Positions 1 through 11,415 of a DNA stretch of 64,000 nucleotides are shown piece after piece. The notes beneath the pieces are model-generated. The model searched no databases and was not told the DNA's origin. It saw only the letters and a list, made by a program, of their open reading frames with translations. A program made the translations under genes and the position numbers. The stretch is from Delphinapterus leucas (taxonomy: Eukaryota > Chordata > Mammalia > Artiodactyla > Monodontidae). The stretch lies in assembly GCF_002288925.2 (NCBI RefSeq), contig NW_022098036.1, positions 37,571,699-37,635,698 on the forward strand, in the 5' to 3' direction. The first letter of the stretch is position 1. Each line of letters opens with the position of its first letter.

Positions 1-290
1 TGCAGGCACAAAATTTATTCAATCCTTTTATGTAAGTGAAGAACTCCTACCAAATCACTCTAATGTCTCAAAATATAGTCTGATTTAGAGCAATAGAGCA
101 GAAATACCGACATTAAGGGTTACAATATCAATGTGCTCTAAGACAGACGGGCAAACTTAAAACTATGAAGTGTATCTTTGTCTTCAGCCTTCCACACAAC
201 TCTTAAGCTGTTGGAAATGCTCCAGTTCATACCAACCAACCTTACAGGCAGTATTTGGGTCCATTTTCCATGGTATCTTCTTCTGCAGCT
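1..290 (-). other. Possible 3'-terminal exon with poly(A) signal, unknown gene or retrocopy
   Basis: On the minus strand, a T-rich tract ending in TTTTTAAG (near 287-300) resembles a splice acceptor. It is followed by two overlapping open frames: one of about 35 codons ending near 184, the other running to a TAG near 138. AATAAA appears about 15 bp before the window edge, followed by a CA-type cleavage context. Together these look like a last exon with its 3' UTR. I do not recognise either peptide. A retrocopy end or chance is possible, and nothing upstream confirms a gene. Confidence 0.25.
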
Positions 291-330
291 TAAAAATAAA
301 AACAAAATAAGATTTTCCTGACCACCCATT

Positions 331-1162
331 CAGGCTAAGGAACTTATTCTCAGTCGTAGAGGCCATCCACTAACTATAACTCAACAATCCAAACACTGAA
401 GTGATAATTACTAATCTCTCCCATCTTAGGCTTTCCAGTCTTTGCTAGTCTTCAAAACAGATAAAAATGTTTTTACACAGAAAATGTTCATTTTGTGCAT
501 AATTGTTCTAAATTGTTTAATAGCTGCTGTTTTGACTTGTTAAGAATACAAAGAGCTCTTTTAATTACCTGGTGAAGTTTTGTCAGGTACTCAAAGTCAA
601 CAACCTTATTACATTAATGCCACACTGAATCTCTTTTGTGAATTTCTAATCATCCAAGAATTACTATTTTATTTAACTCGAGCTATTTTTGTGGGGTAAC
701 ATGCTGGCATTCAACACACTAACATTCAACGTGCTGTTGAAAATGCCATTTTTAATAGATATCATTTATCAATATAACAAAATCAACACCATTTGCTGCT
801 GAAATATACCATTTACTGCTAAAACATATATATATATATATGATTGTATTTTCCTCTAACATTTTTCTGAAGTACAACTCTTTAGCACTTTTCCAGGGTC
901 TGATGTAGGCTATCTCATTTCACAGCTGACAGCACTGGAGAAAGAGCAGAATAGTAAAGAAAAAGTAATGTGCTTAGTAGTTTACCTTTATTTGTTTGTG
1001 ATACTGTATTGCTAACTGGAAAATTCTATTAAGCCATTCCCACCAATTCTTTCTGGATTATAGAATTAATTGAGTACAATTTCTTAGTGGGCGTCTCTCT
1101 TTGTAGCTTATGTCATATGTCAAATTAATCAGTTCTTTTCCAACAGACTCTAAGATAGCCAA
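331..1162. other. AT-rich intergenic sequence, no gene seen
   Basis: No recognised gene or young repeat. A short (AT)n run lies near 826-842. Open frames are short and unconvincing. Confidence 0.5.
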
Positions 1163-1680
1163 AATGATCCTTGTCTCTTGGCATTCACACCCTTGTGTAA
1201 TCCCCTCCCCTTGAGTGTGAGCAGGACACATAATTTGTTCTAACCAATAGAATACAACAAAGGTGATAGGATGTCACTTCTGTGATTACATTACATAAGA
1301 CTGTAACTTCTAGCTTTCTAGGAGACCTCCTGGCTGGCTCTGACGAAGCAAGGTGCCATGTTGTAAACTGCCTATGGAGAAGGCCACGTGGAAAGGAACA
1401 GCTGACAGCCAGCAAAGAACTGAGGTTCTCAGGAAAACAGCCTGCAGGGACCTGAATTCTGCCAGCAACCACGTGAGACTGGAAATTGATCCTTACCAGT
1501 TGAGCTTTCAAATGAGACTCAAGCCCTGGCTGACCCCTTGATCGCAGCCTTGTGAGAGATCACGAAGCAATGGATTCTGTTACATTCTGACCCACAGAAA
1601 CTGTGAGATAATAAATGTGTTGTTTTAAGGCACCAAGTTCATGGTAATTGGTTACACAGCAATAGATAACTAATACTACT
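1163..1680 (+). mobile_element. MaLR-like LTR remnant
   Basis: The 3' part reads like the end of mammalian MaLR-type LTRs: GAAACTGTGAGATAATAAAT (with a poly(A) signal), a TTGTTTTAAGGCACCAAG segment, and a close at GATAACTAATAC. The 5' boundary and TSD are unclear. No coding remnants. Old ERVL-MaLR solo LTR is the best reading. Confidence 0.6.
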
Positions 1681-1713
1681 CAGTAACCCAGACTTCAATA
1701 AGAATATAGTCAA

Positions 1714-2112
1714 GGGGTCTTCCCTGGTAGTCCAGTGGTAAAGAATCCACCTCCCAGTGCAGGGGATGCAGGTTTGATCCCTGGTTGGGGAACTAAGATC
1801 CCACATGCCTTGGGGCAGCTAAGCCCACCCGCCACAACTACTGAGCTCACACGCCTCAATGAGAGAGTCCACATGCCGCAAACTACAGAGTCCATGCACT
1901 CGGGAGCCCGCACGCCACAACTAGAGAGAGGAAAAACACACATACCACAACTAGAGAGAAGCCCGTGCATCAACGGAAGATCCCAGACACCTCAACAAAG
2001 ACCCCTCACGCTGCAACTAAAGACCCGACACAGCCAAATAAATAAGCAAAATAAATTTTTAAAAAATGTGTAATCCACAAAGAAAAGATTGAAATATTTT
2101 TTAAAAAAATAC
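1714..2112 (+). mobile_element. Long CHR-type SINE
   Basis: Starts GGGTCTTCCCTGGTAGTCC, with a tRNA-like box B (GGTTTGATCCCTGG) and the ACAGCCAAATAAAT tail region. A 12-bp TSD, GAATATAGTCAA, lies at 1702-1713 and 2113-2124. The tail is long and A-rich. Confidence 0.9.
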
Positions 2113-2149
2113 GAATATAGTCAATGTATGATTTCTTATAGGCAATTAT

Positions 2150-2484
2150 CTTTTTATTTATTTTTTTTGTCTGTGTTGGGCCTTCGTTGCTGCATGCGGG
2201 CTTTCTCTAGTTGCATCAAGGTGGGGCCACTCTTCATTGTGGTGCACGGGCTTCTCATTGCAGTGGCTTCTCTTGTTGCAGAGCTCGGGCTTTAGGTGTG
2301 CAGGCTTCAGTAGTTGTGGCTTGCAGGCTCTAGAGCGCAGGCTCAGTACTTGTGGCGCAGGGGCTTAGTTGCGCAGGGGCTTAGTTGCTCCGTGGCATGT
2401 GGGATCTTCCCAGACCAGGGCTCAAACCCGTGTCCCCTGCATTGGCAGGCAGATTCTTAACCACTGCACCACCAGGGAAGTCCC
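2150..2484 (-). mobile_element. Long CHR-type SINE, minus strand
   Basis: Reverse complement of the long SINE: T-rich tail first, then a GTGTTGGGCCTTCGTTGCTG block, ending with the head CCACCAGGGAAGTCCC. It lies 26 bp beyond the previous SINE's TSD in the opposite orientation, making a head-out inverted pair. Confidence 0.88.
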
Positions 2485-2814
2485 TCTCTTTTTTTTTTTT
2501 TAATTGAAATATAATTGACATAAAAGGGCAATTCTTTTTTGCCATATGAAAAAATATGCATATTTTGTTAAGAAATCAAGTCCTTTGTGTATTTTGAACA
2601 TTTGTCAAGAGTTAAATGTTATTTGAGCACTGATAATTTATTAATTTTTATAATATTAATTATTAAACCCCATAAAATAAGATTATAGTATCAGATGCTA
2701 GAGAATAGGGACACGGAGGCAGTGAACTGAAGACTCTCTTTACATCACAAACCAAGATCTGTTTTTCTTAGTAACAACTGAACTTACTTCTTTTTGTATG
2801 TGTGTGGATTTTTT

Positions 2815-2960
2815 ATTTTTTTAAATTAATTTCTATTGGAATATAGTTCATTTATAATGTTGTGTTAGTGTCTGCTGTTTAGCAAAGTGAATCAGTTATA
2901 CATATACATATATCCACTCTTTTTCAGATTATTTTCTTATCTAGGTCATTACAGAGTGGA
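2815..2960 (-). mobile_element. L1 3' UTR fragment, antisense
   Basis: Contains the cetartiodactyl L1 3' UTR segment with the GTTGTGTTAGTGTCTGCTG-like block and AGCAAAGTGAATCAGTTATA, read on the minus strand. 5'-truncated, no ORF. Confidence 0.7.
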
Positions 2961-4608
2961 TACAGATATGAAGAAAACAATTTTTTGTATATAATGTATA
3001 AATAAAAAGTAACACAAACAATTTTCCAATGACACTCTAAATAACAGCTAACTGCATAGTTGTAAATCAGCCCAGTTTATGAAAGATGATTCAGTACATA
3101 TGAAGCATTCAACTAATCATACTGCACACATATATAGTTATCTACACCCCAGGAAAAATATAATACATAGTGCTTATTAGAATCTTTGAAAACAATCCAA
3201 GTCAATGCTGCAGAGAATTCTGCAGTATTTATCTCTAAAAATATCTTCATAGAATCTCCATTAGACCATAATCTGTAAAATTCTTACTACTTACTGAATC
3301 TTATATTGAAAGATTCTTATATATAAGAAAGAATCTTATACAGAAAGCATTTTTACACACATTATCCTGCTCAGGTTTCACAACTGCCATGAGGTTGGCA
3401 GTGAAGTTATTATTAATCCCATTTCTAGATAAGGAAATACGGAGTCAGAGATGTTAGTTTATTTTTTTTTAGGGCAAATTGTTGAAAGCAAGATGGAAAT
3501 ACAGGTCTCTCATTACCTTTAAGGAATATTGTTGAAAAAACAATATTCCATTTGGACCAGCTGTCATAGAAGAAGCACCTAGGCAAAATAGCACCACCTC
3601 TGCAGGAAAAAACGTAAATTTCTACTCAACTGCTTAATTCAGTAGGCATTTTCCACCTTTAACCTTCTCATATAAATTTAGGCTTCACTAGCTTTAGTTA
3701 AAAGTAACTTATTTCAGAAACCCATAAAGATATTTAATGGCCTTCTCTTGAACTGCATTAAAATTACATTTTAATTTATAATGTATTCAAATTTTCATTA
3801 AAATAGTGTTTGTATCCCAATTATAATAGTTTATAATCCCCTTCGCCCTTTATAATTCCATCAATCCTTGAAATTATGTCTCAAACCCTAATTCTTCCAT
3901 AAAGCCTTCTCTAATAATTTCATCAAGCATTAATCTTCACCTTCTTAACAACTGTTAACATTTTATTTAACAGAGCATGAATTTAAGGTGCAATTTGACT
4001 TCATTCATTTTATACAGCTAGCCTGTTGCAGATCTCTCTTGTACAACCTGCTTTCAATTACAGTTCTATATTGCTCTAACACAGCCAGATTTATTTAAAA
4101 TGAGTCACAGTATTAATTCTATATGCATTTATAGCATTTTATCCAAAATTTGATCCAACTTGGAACATTATTATACATTGCCTTTTACTGTTTTCTAATT
4201 GTTTCTTGTCTTACACAGAACTCTATGGTATTTGAGGATCAGAGCTATATCATAATGATAATTTATATCATCTATAAATAGCCCAATGCTAGGCACATTA
4301 TAGGGGCTCAGGAATTACTCACTGGTTAGCTATTATGACTGCAAATCATAGTGGAAATATCAGTGGAGTAGAGAGGTTGGAAAGCCTGGAATATTGCAGA
4401 ACTCTGCTACTAACTAGCTAAGTAATCTTGAATAAATCATTTAACTATTACTTCGTATACAACATGAAGAGATTAAATTAAATAATCTGTAGATTTATCT
4501 TCCAAGCTCATATTGAATTAAAATAAGAATTGAAGAGAACAAAGTTGTAAAGCTTCACATTTCCTAAAATAATGTTGAGAAAAACCAAGGCAAAATAGTT
4601 TAGAGATG
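2961..4608. repeat. Old MIR and L2 fragments in AT-rich DNA
   Basis: A minus-strand MIR-like piece lies at about 3345-3450, an L2 3'-end-like stretch at about 3845-4325 (closing with CAATGCTAGGCACATTATAG), and a plus-strand MIR-like piece at about 4340-4490. Two small perfect inverted repeats are seen: 3314-3329 (16-bp palindrome) and 3523-3533 with 3539-3549 (11-bp arms). No gene. Confidence 0.5.
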
Positions 4609-4794
4609 GGGCTTCCCTGGTGGCGCAGTGGTTGAGAGTCCGCCTGCCGATGCAGGGGTAACGGGTTCGTGCCCCAGTCCAGGAAGATCCCACATGCCGC
4701 GGAGCCTGCACATCCGGAGCCTGTGCTCCGCAACGGGAGAGGCCAGAACAGTGAGAGGCTCACGTACCGCAAAAAAAAAAAAAAAAGAAAGAAA
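4609..4794 (+). mobile_element. Short CHR-type SINE with internal deletion
   Basis: Young-looking copy with head GGGCTTCCCTGGTGGCGCAG, box B GGGTTCGTGCCCC and the GTACCGC-A(n) end. A 17-bp TSD, AAAATAGTTTAGAGATG, lies at 4592-4608 and 4795-4811. The central GGCTGGGCCCGTGAGCCATG block is missing compared with the copy at 6176. Confidence 0.93.
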
Positions 4795-5704
4795 AAAATA
4801 GTTTAGAGATGCTACATAGAAGAAAAAATCACACAGTTTATTGCCTTCCTTAAATAGGACATAAGTCACAGAATAATACATGGATTTTTCACATTTAGCA
4901 TCCTTAGTTCACCTTGGAAATGGTTTCTGTTCTGTCTTTTGGAATCTAGATTCTTGACTTTTCATGGTCCATAGAGTCTGCAACTCTATCCCCAGGTACT
5001 GCGTAGGAAATTATTGTTCAAAGTCCCTCTGAATAAACAATACAAAATGGAAGAAACAAAGACTTATAGGATCTCTTCTGGCCTGGATCATAGAAGACCC
5101 TGTTTTCCTTCTTGACAAAGTATTAAAATACATCAACCTATAGAGACATCCATTCCTAAAAATCTCAGATTAAAAATATCAAACATTTCTTTCATCATAT
5201 CTAAGATCTATAGATTTAACAAAAATCCCAGTCATAATCCCAACAATGACCAAGCTGACTCTAAAATTTATATGGAAATTCAAAGGACCTAAAATACTCA
5301 AGACAATCTTGAAAAAGAACAAAATTGAAGGAAGTCTGACTTTAAGACTTAAAACTATAGTAATCGAAACAGTGTAGTAAGGGCATGACGCTCAGTAAAT
5401 AAATCAATGAAAGAGAGAGCAGAAATAGATCCACACTTATAGTTTTCTGTTTTTCAGAAAGGTGCCAAAGCATCCAATCAGGAAAGTCTTTTTAACAATG
5501 GTACTCAAATAACCCTGACTCCCACCAAACACCATCAAGGTGGATCATAAATCCAAACATAAAAGTCGTGTCTTAGGAGTAGTCAAAAGTTTCTTAGATG
5601 GGTCATAGAACACAATAACCATTAAAGAAAAAATTGAAAAATTAAGCTTGATCAAAATTTAAAACTTCTCCTCATCAAAAGATACCATTAAGAAAATGAA
5701 TAGG

Positions 5705-6009
5705 GACTTCCCTGGTGGTGCAGTGGTTAAGAATCCGCCTGCCAACACAGGGGACACGGGTTCGAGCCCTGGTCCGAGAAGATCCCACATGCCGCAGAGC
5801 AACTAAGCCCGTGCACCACAACTACTGAGCCTGCGCTCTGGAGCCAGCGGGCCACAACTACTGAGCCCAGGCGCCTAGAGCCTGTGCCCTGCAGCGGGAG
5901 AAGCCACCGTGGTGAGAGGCCCGCACACCGCAACGAAGAGTGGCCCCCGCTCGCCACAACTAGAGAAAGCCCGCGCGCAGCAACAGAGACCCAACGCAGA
6001 CAAAAAAAA
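5705..6009 (+). mobile_element. Long CHR-type SINE inside old L1
   Basis: Full head, box A/B and the 3' block ending in GACCCAACGCAGACAAAAA. A 15-bp TSD, AAGAAAATGAATAGG, lies at 5690-5704 and 6010-6024. The L1 frame continues directly on both sides. Confidence 0.93.
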
Positions 6010-6087
6010 AAGAAAATGAATAGGCAAGCCACAGATTGGGAGAAGATAATCACAAAGCATGTATCTGATAAGGACTAGTTTTTAGAA

Positions 6088-6462
6088 CAGCACTGTCCAA
6101 TATGCTAGTCATTAGCCAATGTAGCTATTTCAATCTAAACTAATTAAAATTAAATACAATTAAAAATACACTTCCTCGGGCTTCCCTGGTGGCACAATGG
6201 TTGAGAGTCTGCCTGCCGATGCAGGGGACACAGGTTCGTGCCCCGGTCCGGGAAGATCCCACATGCCGCAGAGCAGCTGGGCCCGTGAGCCATGGCCGCT
6301 GGGCCTGCGCCTCCGGAGCCTGTGCTCCGCAACGGGAGAGGCCACAACAGTGAGAGGCCCGCGTACCACAAAAAAAAAAAAAAAAAAAACACTTCCACAT
6401 TTGCAGTAGCCACATTTCACAATAAATATATTGGACTATGCAGAAAATTCTATGCGACAGAA
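6088..6462. mobile_element. hAT-like non-autonomous DNA transposon interrupted by a SINE
   Basis: Left end AGCACTGTCCAATA matches the inverted ends of the element at 42486-42785. Internal TAGCCA and AATTAAAATTAAAT blocks, then ATATTGGACTATGCAG near 6427, fit the same MER-type hAT MITE class. It sits in old L1 sequence and is itself split by the SINE at 6176-6388. Confidence 0.6.
6176..6388 (+). mobile_element. Short CHR-type SINE
   Basis: Head, box B GGTTCGTGCCCCGG, the GGCCGCTGGGCCTGCG block and a long A-tail. TSD ACACTTCC lies at 6168-6175 and 6389-6396. It interrupts the hAT-like element. Confidence 0.92.
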
Positions 6463-6572
6463 CTGATCTATAACGTTAAAAAAAAAAAACAACCCACGAT
6501 TCACAATAAAAAGACAACTCAACTGAAAAATAGATAAAATGTTTGAAAATATGTTTCATAAAAGTGAAGATA

Positions 6573-6871
6573 GGGACTTCCCTGGTGGCGCAGTGGTTAA
6601 GAATCCGCCTACCAACGCAGGGGACACAGGTTCGATCCCTGCTCCAGGAAGATCCCACATGCCACGGAGCAACTAAGCCCATGTGCCACAGCTACTGAAG
6701 CTTGCGTGCCTAGAGCCTATGCTCCACGACAAGAGAAGCCACCACAATGAGAAGCCCATGCACTGCAACGAAGAGTAGCCCCTGCTTGCTGCAACTAGAG
6801 AAAGCCCGTGCGCAGCAACAAAGACCCAACACAGCCAAAAAATTAAAAAAATTTTAAATTAAAAAAAAAAT
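6573..6871 (+). mobile_element. Long CHR-type SINE
   Basis: Complete long-form copy ending in ACACAGCCAAAAAATTAAAA. TSD GTGAAGATA lies at 6564-6572 and 6872-6880. Inserted in the old L1. Confidence 0.93.
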
Positions 6872-8258
6872 GTGAAGATACATTAATAGCCAGTAAGTAC
6901 GTGAAAAAAGTACTCAACATTATTAGTCAACAGGGAAATTCAAATTAAAATTACAATGGTATATCAGTTACAACACACCACTAGAATGGTTAAAATTTAA
7001 AGGAATGACAAAACCAAATATTGACAAGGTTGTGGGGTAACTGAAACTTTCTTATGTTATTGGTGGGAATTTAAAATGGCATAACCACTTTGGAAAATAG
7101 TCTGGCATTAGAAGACCTAAGTATATAACTATCCTATGACCCAGCAGTTCCACTCCTAGGCATAAAATGAAAACATATTTCCCTCGAAGACTTGAATGCA
7201 AGTGTTCATAACAGCTTTATTCATAATAGCTCCAAATTGAAAGTAGCCCAGATGTACACAAATAGAAGAATGGATTTTTAAATTGTATATTTATAAATAA
7301 CAAGCAATGAAAAGGAACAGACATGAAACAACATAAATAAATCTAAAAAACAGTATGCTAAAGAAAGAAATCTTACACATGAGAGCACATACTCTATGAT
7401 TCCATTTATATCAAATTCTAGAACAGGCAAAAATAATCCATGGTGGAGAAAAAATTAGAACAGTGATTTCAGAGGAGGTGAGGGCAGAGATTATTTGGAA
7501 AGGGGCATGAGGGAAATTTTCTGGAGGGATGGTAATGTCCCATATGTCATAGTGGTTTGGACTACCCATACCTATGTGTAAAAGTCAGTGAATATACACT
7601 TAAGATTTGCACATTTCATTACGTGTAAATTTCACATTTTAAAAACTGTACTGAACTCTAGTTATTGGTTCACATACTGAATGAAGTATTTAGGGAGAAG
7701 AATACTGTTACCTGCTATTAACTTTAAAATGCATCAAAAAAATTAGATGGGCTAATAGATGGATAGACAGATGAACAGATGGCTATGTGACAGAACAAGT
7801 AGAGTAAAAAGTTAATAGTAAACCTAGGTGGTATGAATAGGTTTCACTGTAGAATTATTTCACTCTAAAATTCTTTCAACTTTGCTATATGTTTGAATTT
7901 TTTATAATAAAATGTTGGTGAGAAAAAAAAAGCTACCCCAGGCCTTCCAAACACAGAATTCCAGTATTAAATCTCCAAAATAAAAATTAAGACAAAAATA
8001 TAATGTCAAAATCATATTTTCTCTTGCTCTTTTCCACAGCTTCATCGTACAGTTCTCTGAGCTGCACTTCTCTATCTCATATGAGATAATTCCATCCCTT
8101 CAAGGATTCTGAGTGTTATCAAAAAAGAAACACTCAGGATCTTTGCAACTGCAATTTTTACTTAAAGCTCTGTTTTTATCTCCTGTGCTTTTATCTTCTG
8201 TGCAGGTTCTGATTTAGAGTTTCTAGATTTTGGTAATCCCACCCAACTCAAAATGGGG

Positions 8259-8377
8259 GGACTTCCCTGGCGGTCCAGTGGTTAAGACTCCATGCTTCCA
8301 TTTCAGGGGACAGGAGTTCCATCCCTGCTCAGGGAACTAAGACCCCACAGTGCGGCCAAAAAAAAAAAAAACTCAAA
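8259..8377 (+). mobile_element. Short tRNA-derived SINE (Bov-tA/CHR-like)
   Basis: About 120 bp: head GGACTTCCCTGGCGGTCCAG, CAGGGAACTAAGACCCCACA, GTGCGGCCA and an A-tail. TSD TCAAAATGGGG lies at 8248-8258 and 8378-8388. Confidence 0.9.
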
Positions 8378-8479
8378 TCAAAATGGGGATGAGCACTGAC
8401 TAGTAATATTATTTCCAAAAATAAAGTACAAACAAGGAGTCAGGAATAAAAGAAAATGATTTAAAAAGAATGTAAATAA

Positions 8480-9855
8480 TGCTATTCTCCAGTAAAAGAG
8501 TACAGTATAAAAAAGGTGGAGGGAGAGAAAATTGACAGTAACAAAACCTGACAAACACTACCTCAGCCAGGTGATCAAGTCAACATCAACAGAGAAAGGT
8601 CATGTTGATCGTATGTACCTGTTATATAATAAAGAACTTGACGGCCCTTTATCCCTGGTTCCTCGGAAGGAGACTCTAAATCCTTGGAATTTCCCACGTG
8701 ATAGGGGTATCTTTGTTATTCATGAGTCCCTTGGACCATATCTGAGTTTATGCTAATAACTTAGGATGGAAGCTGGTCAGGCCAGAGAGACCAACTATGT
8801 GATTAGAGGGTTGGGGCTTTGAGCCAGGTGATATCAGCCCAGCCTGACCCCATCCATGGAGGGGAAGTATACTGGAGACTGAGTTCAATCACGTGGTCAA
8901 TGATTCAGTCACTCATGCCTATGTAATGAAATCTCAATATAAATGCAGGACACCAAAGCTCAGAAGAGCTTCCTGGTTGGTGAGCACATTGATGTGCCAG
9001 GTGGGTGATGCACCCTGATTCCATGGGGAGAGAGCATGGAAACTCTGTGTTGGAGATCCTCCCAAACTGCTCCCTATGTGTCTCTTCACTTGGCTAGTCC
9101 TGATTTGTATCCTTTATAATAAAGCTGTAATCATAAACATACCTCTTTCCTGAGTTATGTGAGTTGTTTCAGTGAATTAGCAAAACTGCTAATTCAGGGG
9201 TTTGTGGGAACACCTGAATTTGTAGCCGTTTGATCAGAAGTGCAGGTGGGCAGGGAAACCCCAAACTGGCATCTGAAGCATGGACAGTCTTGTTGACTGT
9301 GCCCTTAATCTGGAGTCTGTGCTAACTCCAGGTGGTTGGCATCAGAATTATGTTGCAATATTGCAGTACCCTTGATATGATGCGATGAAAATGGCATTGT
9401 ATCTCTGTGGTCTTCCTCCCCAAAACCCACAACCCCAGTCTAATCATGAGCAAAACAGAGAAATCCCAGTTGAGGGACATTCTGTAAAATACCTAATCAG
9501 CACTCCTCAAAATTGTCAAGGTCATCAAAAGCAAGGAAAGTGTGAGAAACTGTCACAGCCAAGAGGACCCTAAGGAGACATGATGATTAAATTTAATGTA
9601 GTAGCCTAGATAGGATCCTGGAACAGAAAAAGGACAGTAGGTAAAATACTTAAGAGACCTGAATAAAGTATGGACGTTAATTAATAATGATGTATCAATA
9701 TTGGTTCATTAATTGTGACCAGTGTAACATATTAAGGTAAGATATTTATAATAAGGAAAAGTGAACGTGGGGTATGTGAAAACATTCCGTACAATCTTCA
9801 CAACTTTCTGTAAACCTAAAATTATTCTAAAATAAAAATTTTATTTAAAAAAAAC
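8480..9855 (+). mobile_element. Old L1 3' UTR split by a solo LTR
   Basis: The left part to 8614 contains CCTGACAAACACTACCTCAG. The right part from 9371 contains GTGGTCTTCCTCCCCAAAAC and ends near ATTCTAAAATAAAAATTTTA with an A-tail at about 9855. The two halves join once the LTR is removed. No ORF. Confidence 0.75.
8620..9365 (+). mobile_element. Solo LTR of an endogenous retrovirus-like element
   Basis: A 746-bp unit beginning TG and ending CA, flanked by a 5-bp TSD, GTACC (8615-8619 and 9366-9370). A TATAAA lies at 8938-8943 and an AATAAA at 9118-9123, in the order expected for promoter and poly(A) signal. There is no internal viral coding sequence, so recombination left one LTR. The family is not assigned (ERVL/ERV3-like by general appearance). 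Confidence 0.8.
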
Positions 9856-11415
9856 ATGTAGAGGAAAAATCAAAATGGATATCTAAGGGCCTAGAACACA
9901 ATACTACACTAAATAAATCAGTGGTTAGTGATAAGTTGCTGTTAACTGACAGAGTTTAGTTGCTACTACAAGCATCCAGGAATCTTAAGTCAATTCAACA
10001 ATTTTTAAATGCAGTACTTATTGAGCTACCTTTCCAGTTAAGCATATGTAGCTGAACACATTTATTTGCTCTCACTAATGGTAAAAGGAAATATAAAATT
10101 TATAAACCCACAAGAACAAAGAAAATGGGAGAGAAGATAATAACCAACAAGTGAGGTCAAAGTCTTGGAAGACAGAAAGCAGATGGAACAGAAGCAATGG
10201 ACCTAGGAGGGCAGAGGTACTGCTGTTAAGTGCCTGCAGAGAAGCTTATTGTACTGGCAGAGCCAAAGAGAGCTTAAGACTTTGTGGCATCAGTTACCAT
10301 GGAAAGCAAGAGTTAGGTATGAAAATGAAAATATAGGAATTTGTTGAAAGTCTGCACAACAAGCTGAAGATCCCTAGGTTTACTCGCTTAGGCCATCACT
10401 CTTTATCCTCCACCACCCCCTTGCAGAATACCAGAACTATTTTGTCAGAAGAAAATCAACAATAGACTCCAGAGTCAGAAAGACCAGACACAGTGAAGGG
10501 TGATGGACTGGGGCTGGAAACAGCAGCAATGCTCCAGAGTTAATTTGTACAAGAGTTAATTTGTACTAGCTCATAGGAACTGCTAAATTTTCAGGAATTT
10601 TGTAAGCCAATTGTTAAACACAGCCATGAAAAAAAGTTAAATTATATAAGCTTACAACTAAATAAATTGTATCAAAAACAGACATAATATATACTCAAAG
10701 GCTCTAACTTCCTAATTATTTTCCCTACATTTTACTATTTATACTCTTGAGATTATTTATATCTATTGTATCTGCATGACAGAAATACTATATAATGATG
10801 AACTACTGTGCATGTCTTCCCAGCTCTGCATTCAGTGACATCATGTTAATAGCCTGAAATTGGACATGGTAGGAATATTTATACCACAGATGTTGGGTTG
10901 TTACAAATCAGGGCTTTTTCTTCTTTCAGAGAGCTAGTTGCTATTATGTGCCAGCATATCACTGAGAAGGATTAAGCAAAAGTCTAACTGTGGGACCCAT
11001 AATCACTTTTACCACCACTATCCCTGCTTCTAGAATGCTTGCAGGTATCCATATACCTCTTTGAGGATTATTTTTTGGAGAAATTAAAATCCTAAAAGAA
11101 AATATCTACAGATGCTGCTCTTTTGGGGATTCAAAAAAAAAAAAAAAAAGAACTTACTTGCTACCTAACCACCCTACAAAGTAGTCCACTCACATACATA
11201 AAGCTTCCAATCAACTTTCTAGGACATTTTGCAAAAATAAAAAGACAGCTTTATATCACCTGACAATTGAAGAAAGCCTCCAACCTTAAAAAAAAAAAAA
11301 CCAGAAAAGAGTAACTCAGAAGAAATAGAGACAATGCATGTAGCAGAAGAAAACTTTTCAGAACAATAATTAACAGTCTCAGATTTAAAATAGAACGTTA
11401 CATCCATGAAAACAA
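9856..11415. other. Intergenic sequence, no gene recognised
   Basis: No convincing coding region or young repeat. A-tracts lie at about 11135-11151 and 11288-11301. Predicted peptides are under 65 residues, with no recognisable similarity. Confidence 0.5.

Larger units (their letters stand above)
5180..7931 (+). mobile_element. Old L1 3' part, split by four later insertions
   Basis: ORF2 C-terminal and 3' UTR sequence resumes across the insertions: 5180-5690, 6025-6085, about 6463-6563 and 6881-7931. Recognisable decayed ORF2 segments include the region near 7130 (CCTATGACCCAGCAGTTCCA) and the adjacent CTTTATTCATAATAGC block. It ends in an A-rich tail at 7931. Many stops and frameshifts; no function expected. 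Confidence 0.8.
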
